Source: Rubripirellula sp. (GTDB taxonomy: Bacteria; Planctomycetota; Planctomycetia; Pirellulales; Pirellulaceae). From it: a DNA stretch of 35,104 nucleotides. Of this stretch, positions 32,407 to 35,104 are shown one piece after another (positions within the stretch are counted from its first letter, which is position 1; every line of letters starts with the position of its first letter). The position numbers were made by a program, and so were the translations under genes. Under the pieces are notes generated by a model. It ran no database searches. It was not told the DNA's origin and was given only the letters and a program-made list of their open reading frames with translations. Where the stretch lies: assembly GCA_028823035.1 (NCBI GenBank), contig JAPKCI010000042.1, forward strand, positions 1 to 35,104, given 5' to 3'.

Positions 32407-33783
32407 ATGTCTGCTCCCAACGAGTTTCTGAACCAACTTGCTGATTCTGCTCCCCGGCATCTGGAGGAGCTGATGGAATGGCTGAGAATTCCCAGCGTCA
32501 GCAGTGATAGTTCCCGTCTTATTGAGGTAAAACAGGCAGCAACCTGGGTTGCTGACAAGCTCCAGCAGGCTGGTTTGGAGGTTGAAATTCTGCCCACCCA
32601 AGGCCACCCCATGGTTTTTGCGCAATCGCCAGAAATTGAGGGGGCTCCTGTGGTACTGGTTTATGGACACTACGACGTTCAGCCCGTCGAGCCACTCGAT
32701 GAATGGGTCAGCGGACCCTTTGAGCCGACCATCCGGGATGGGAATATCTACGCTCGTGGGGCCACGGATGATAAGGGACAGGTTCTCACTCACGTCCAAA
32801 GTGTCTGCGATTGGTTGGCCAGCGGCAACTCACTACCTCTTCAGATCAAGTTCCTGATTGAGGGAGAGGAAGAGGTCGGGAGTGAGAATTTGGAGAGAAT
32901 GCTGCCCGAACTGAGCGAAAAACTGGCTTGCGATTGTGTCGTGATTAGTGACAGTGGCCAGTATTCTGATGGTCAGCCCGCGATCACCTATGGGTTGCGT
33001 GGGATCGCAACCTACGAGTTGACAGTGGCTGGGCCCAGTCAGGACCTACACAGTGGATCGTTCGGTGGTGCGGTGATGAATCCAGCTATTGCGTTATGTC
33101 AAATGCTCGGCACCATGGTTGATGGCGAGGGCCGCGTGCAGCTACCAGGCTATTACGACAAGGTGCAGGATTTGAGTGACGAAGAGCGACGGCAATGGAG
33201 TGAGTTGCCTCAGGATGACCCGCAATTCGCCTTGGCCATTGGGGTCGAGTCCCTGTTTGGCGAAAAAGGTTACACAACCGATGAGCGTCGCTGGGCTCGT
33301 CCCACGTTTGACGTCAACGGTCTGACCTCCGGACATCAGGGCGAAGGAGTCAAGACGATTATCCCGGCATCAGCTACGGCAAAATTCAGTTTTCGGCTCG
33401 TCCCGGATCAGGATCCCTGTAAAGTGACTGCCTCGGTTGAGCAGCACCTGAAAAATCATTCCCCTCCCGGAGTGCGTTGGACGCTCAAACCAGATCATGG
33501 CGCACCTGGGATGTTGGCTTCAACGGACAGTCGTTTTGTCCATGCGGCGAATCGGGCTATCGAGTCCGCGTTTGGGGTCTTGCCAGTGCTTATCCGCGAA
33601 GGCGGTTCAATTCCCATCGTTACCCGCTTCCAAGAAGTCCTCGGATGTGATTGTCTGTTACTTGGATGGGGGTTGTCAGACGACAATGCTCACAGCCCGA
33701 ACGAGAAGTTTCGGGTGGAAGACTATCATCGAGGCATTCGGGCCTCGGCGATTCTGTGGGACGAAATCGGTAAACTCAACTAA
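32407..33783 (+). CDS. M20-family metallopeptidase (dipeptidase, CNDP-like)
   Basis: Di-zinc peptidase that cleaves dipeptides or short acyl-peptides; the exact substrate is unknown. The 458 residues match the CNDP2-like branch. The metal and catalytic residues are visible: H88 and D90 (VYGHYDVQP), bridging D121 (RGATDDKGQ), general base E155 and ligand E156 (EGEEEVGS), with a further ligand in the C-terminal domain. The lid domain has GLRGIATYELTVAGPSQDLHSGSFGG. No signal peptide, so probably cytoplasmic peptide turnover. It lies 15 bp upstream of serS on the same strand and is probably in an operon with it. Confidence 0.93.
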   Translation: MSAPNEFLNQLADSAPRHLEELMEWLRIPSVSSDSSRLIEVKQAATWVADKLQQAGLEVEILPTQGHPMVFAQSPEIEGAPVVLVYGHYDVQPVEPLDEWVSGPFEPTIRDGNIYARGATDDKGQVLTHVQSVCDWLASGNSLPLQIKFLIEGEEEVGSENLERMLPELSEKLACDCVVISDSGQYSDGQPAITYGLRGIATYELTVAGPSQDLHSGSFGGAVMNPAIALCQMLGTMVDGEGRVQLPGYYDKVQDLSDEERRQWSELPQDDPQFALAIGVESLFGEKGYTTDERRWARPTFDVNGLTSGHQGEGVKTIIPASATAKFSFRLVPDQDPCKVTASVEQHLKNHSPPGVRWTLKPDHGAPGMLASTDSRFVHAANRAIESAFGVLPVLIREGGSIPIVTRFQEVLGCDCLLLGWGLSDDNAHSPNEKFRVEDYHRGIRASAILWDEIGKLN

Positions 33784-33798
33784 CTCAGCAAGTGATCC

Positions 33799-35082
33799 AT
33801 GCTCGATCGAAAATTTATCATCCAAAACGCAGATCTGGTTCGCGAAAATTGTCAGCGGCGCGCCGCTGATTGTGACATTGACCAGATCATTTCGTTGGAA
33901 ACTGAACGGTTGGTAAAGCTGAAACTTGCCGAAGACCTCAACCGTCAGGCCAATGAAACCAGCAAACAGATCCCCAAGGCAGAGAATGCCGACCAACGCA
34001 ATGCCCTGATCGAGCAGGGACGCGAACTCAGGCTCCAGAAAGACACGGCGCAGCGTGAACGCGATCAGCTTGATGCGACAATTGTCGAGTTGCAGGTGGC
34101 AATTCCCAATCTGACCCATCCCGAAGTTCCCACCGGTGGTGAAGATGATGCAAAAGAATTGTCATTCGGGAAATCACCCAAGCCAGAGTTTGACTTCGAA
34201 ATTCTTGATCACGTGGACCTGGGAGTGAAGCATGATCTGTTTGATTTTGAGGCCGGAGCCAAGGTCGCCGGTGCCGGGTTTTACTACCTCAAGAATGCAG
34301 CCGTACGCATTGATCTTGCCTTGCAGCAGTACGCCATCAGTTTTCTGTCTGAGCAAGGGTTCACGCCGATCACCACGCCGGATTTGGCCCTGACTTCAAT
34401 CCTCAAGGGTATTGGATTCACACCTCGTGGTCCGGAAACTCAAATCTATAGCGTTGAGAATTCGGAGCTGAATTTGGTGGGAACGGCTGAGATTACCCTT
34501 GGCGGAATGTTGGCCGGGCAGACACTTGATGCTGAACAGTTGCCTGTGCTGCTTTGCGGATTAAGCCATTGTTTCCGCACTGAGGCGGGGGCTGCCGGGC
34601 GAGCCACCAAAGGGCTTTATCGGGTTCACCAGTTTACCAAGGTTGAGATGTTTGCCTTCACGTCACCCGAATCAAGTGATGCCATGCATCTGAAAATGCG
34701 GGACTATGAGTGCGCAATCTTTGATGCGTTGGAAGTACCCTATCGCGTCATCGATACGGCAACAGGGGACCTTGGTGGACCTGCTTATCGAAAGTTTGAT
34801 CTCGAGGCCTGGATGCCCGGTCGTGGTGACGGTGGTGCTTGGGGTGAAGTCACGAGCACCAGTAACTGCACCGACTATCAAGCACGACGTTTAGGTGTGC
34901 GTTTCAAAAAAGTGGGCCAGAAAGGGACCGAGTTCGTCCACACTTTAAACGGCACCGCCGTTGCAACTGGTCGAGCCATGATTGCGATTTTGGAAAACAA
35001 TCAGTGTGCCGATGGAAGTATCCGGATCCCCAAAGTCCTTCAACCCTGGGTTGGAACTGAGGTTTTGAAGCCGGGGTTTTGA
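33799..35082 (+). CDS. serS: Seryl-tRNA synthetase
   Basis: Charges tRNA-Ser (and tRNA-Sec where present) with serine in two ATP-dependent steps. The 427 residues are standard length. An N-terminal antiparallel coiled coil (about 30-110) for tRNA binding is followed by the class II catalytic core. Motif 2 is in FRTEAGAAGRATKGLYRVHQF, with nearby KVEMF, and motif 3 is GRAMIAILENNQ near residue 395. The gene ends with the residues VLKPGF and the TGA that lies inside the first copy of a 14-bp tandem repeat. Complete in the window. It follows the M20 peptidase gene by 15 bp. Confidence 0.97.
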   Translation: MLDRKFIIQNADLVRENCQRRAADCDIDQIISLETERLVKLKLAEDLNRQANETSKQIPKAENADQRNALIEQGRELRLQKDTAQRERDQLDATIVELQVAIPNLTHPEVPTGGEDDAKELSFGKSPKPEFDFEILDHVDLGVKHDLFDFEAGAKVAGAGFYYLKNAAVRIDLALQQYAISFLSEQGFTPITTPDLALTSILKGIGFTPRGPETQIYSVENSELNLVGTAEITLGGMLAGQTLDAEQLPVLLCGLSHCFRTEAGAAGRATKGLYRVHQFTKVEMFAFTSPESSDAMHLKMRDYECAIFDALEVPYRVIDTATGDLGGPAYRKFDLEAWMPGRGDGGAWGEVTSTSNCTDYQARRLGVRFKKVGQKGTEFVHTLNGTAVATGRAMIAILENNQCADGSIRIPKVLQPWVGTEVLKPGF

Positions 35083-35104
35083 AGCCGGGGTTTTGAAGCC
35101 GGGG
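35063..35104. repeat. 14-bp tandem repeat overlapping the serS stop codon
   Basis: The unit TTTTGAAGCCGGGG occurs three times without a mismatch at 35063-35076, 35077-35090 and 35091-35104. It reaches the window edge, so the array may be longer. Because 14 is not a multiple of three, the second copy is read in a new phase, and its TTTTGA supplies the stop codon of serS at 35080-35082. Confidence 0.9.

Overview
The window looks like ordinary chromosome from a planctomycete, most likely of the Pirellulaceae. This is inferred from gene content, not from a marker gene. The signs are two secreted Tat-type Gfo/Idh/MocA oxidoreductases, a long CARDB/DUF11 repeat protein, an MfnB homologue of the methanofuran pathway, several lipoproteins, Gram-negative outer-membrane biogenesis genes (a BamD-like lipoprotein, LptE, an LptF/G permease) and several small proteins of unknown family. 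Base composition is even, near 50-55% GC by eye. I see no insertion sequence, prophage, CRISPR array, rRNA or tRNA.

Layout. 1-156: a 15-bp tandem repeat. 157-3201 (-): parvulin PPIase and aconitase. 3425-4027 (+): a secreted Cys-rich protein. 4181-6119 (-): a GT4 glycosyltransferase and a secreted HExxH metallopeptidase. 6120-6753: mostly empty, with one doubtful 52-aa ORF. 6754-10719 (-): a tight operon, TPR protein > recO > BamD-like > lptE > folP, in which the last four genes overlap by 4 bp each. 10720-11005: a divergent control region with an operator-like repeat array and an extended -10 promoter. 11006-15972 (+): the CARDB/DUF11 protein, its terminator, and a Gfo/Idh/MocA enzyme. 16010-17269 (-) RNase D, divergent from 17305-18102 (+) mfnB. 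18170-20620 (-): a small unknown protein, a thioredoxin-fold lipoprotein without CxxC, and a [2Fe-2S] ferredoxin. 20844-22657 (+): an LptF/G permease overlapping a GT2 glycosyltransferase. 22654-24991 (-): a Xer recombinase, an 81-aa protein and a lipoprotein. 25158-29601 (-): a second Gfo/Idh/MocA enzyme, Mn-SOD, and an HD-GYP-like/PAS/GGDEF protein. 29925-30482 (+): an ECF sigma factor. 30526-32260 (-): mtaB and clpS. 32407-35082 (+): an M20 peptidase and serS, ending in a 14-bp tandem repeat.

How the genes work together. The envelope theme recurs: BamD-like and LptE lipoproteins, an LptF/G permease coupled to a glycosyltransferase, and a GT4 enzyme all fit a cell with an LPS-like outer membrane. 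The rest is mostly housekeeping: the TCA cycle, folate, DNA repair, tRNA modification and charging, proteolysis and oxidative stress. No single large new system is evident. The points most worth a second look are the MfnB homologue with all expected catalytic residues, a ClpS whose N-degron pocket residues are mostly replaced, a diguanylate cyclase with a degenerate HD-GYP half and an unrecognised C-terminal domain, the operator-like array at 10742-10771, and short tandem duplications that overlap or lie near gene ends.
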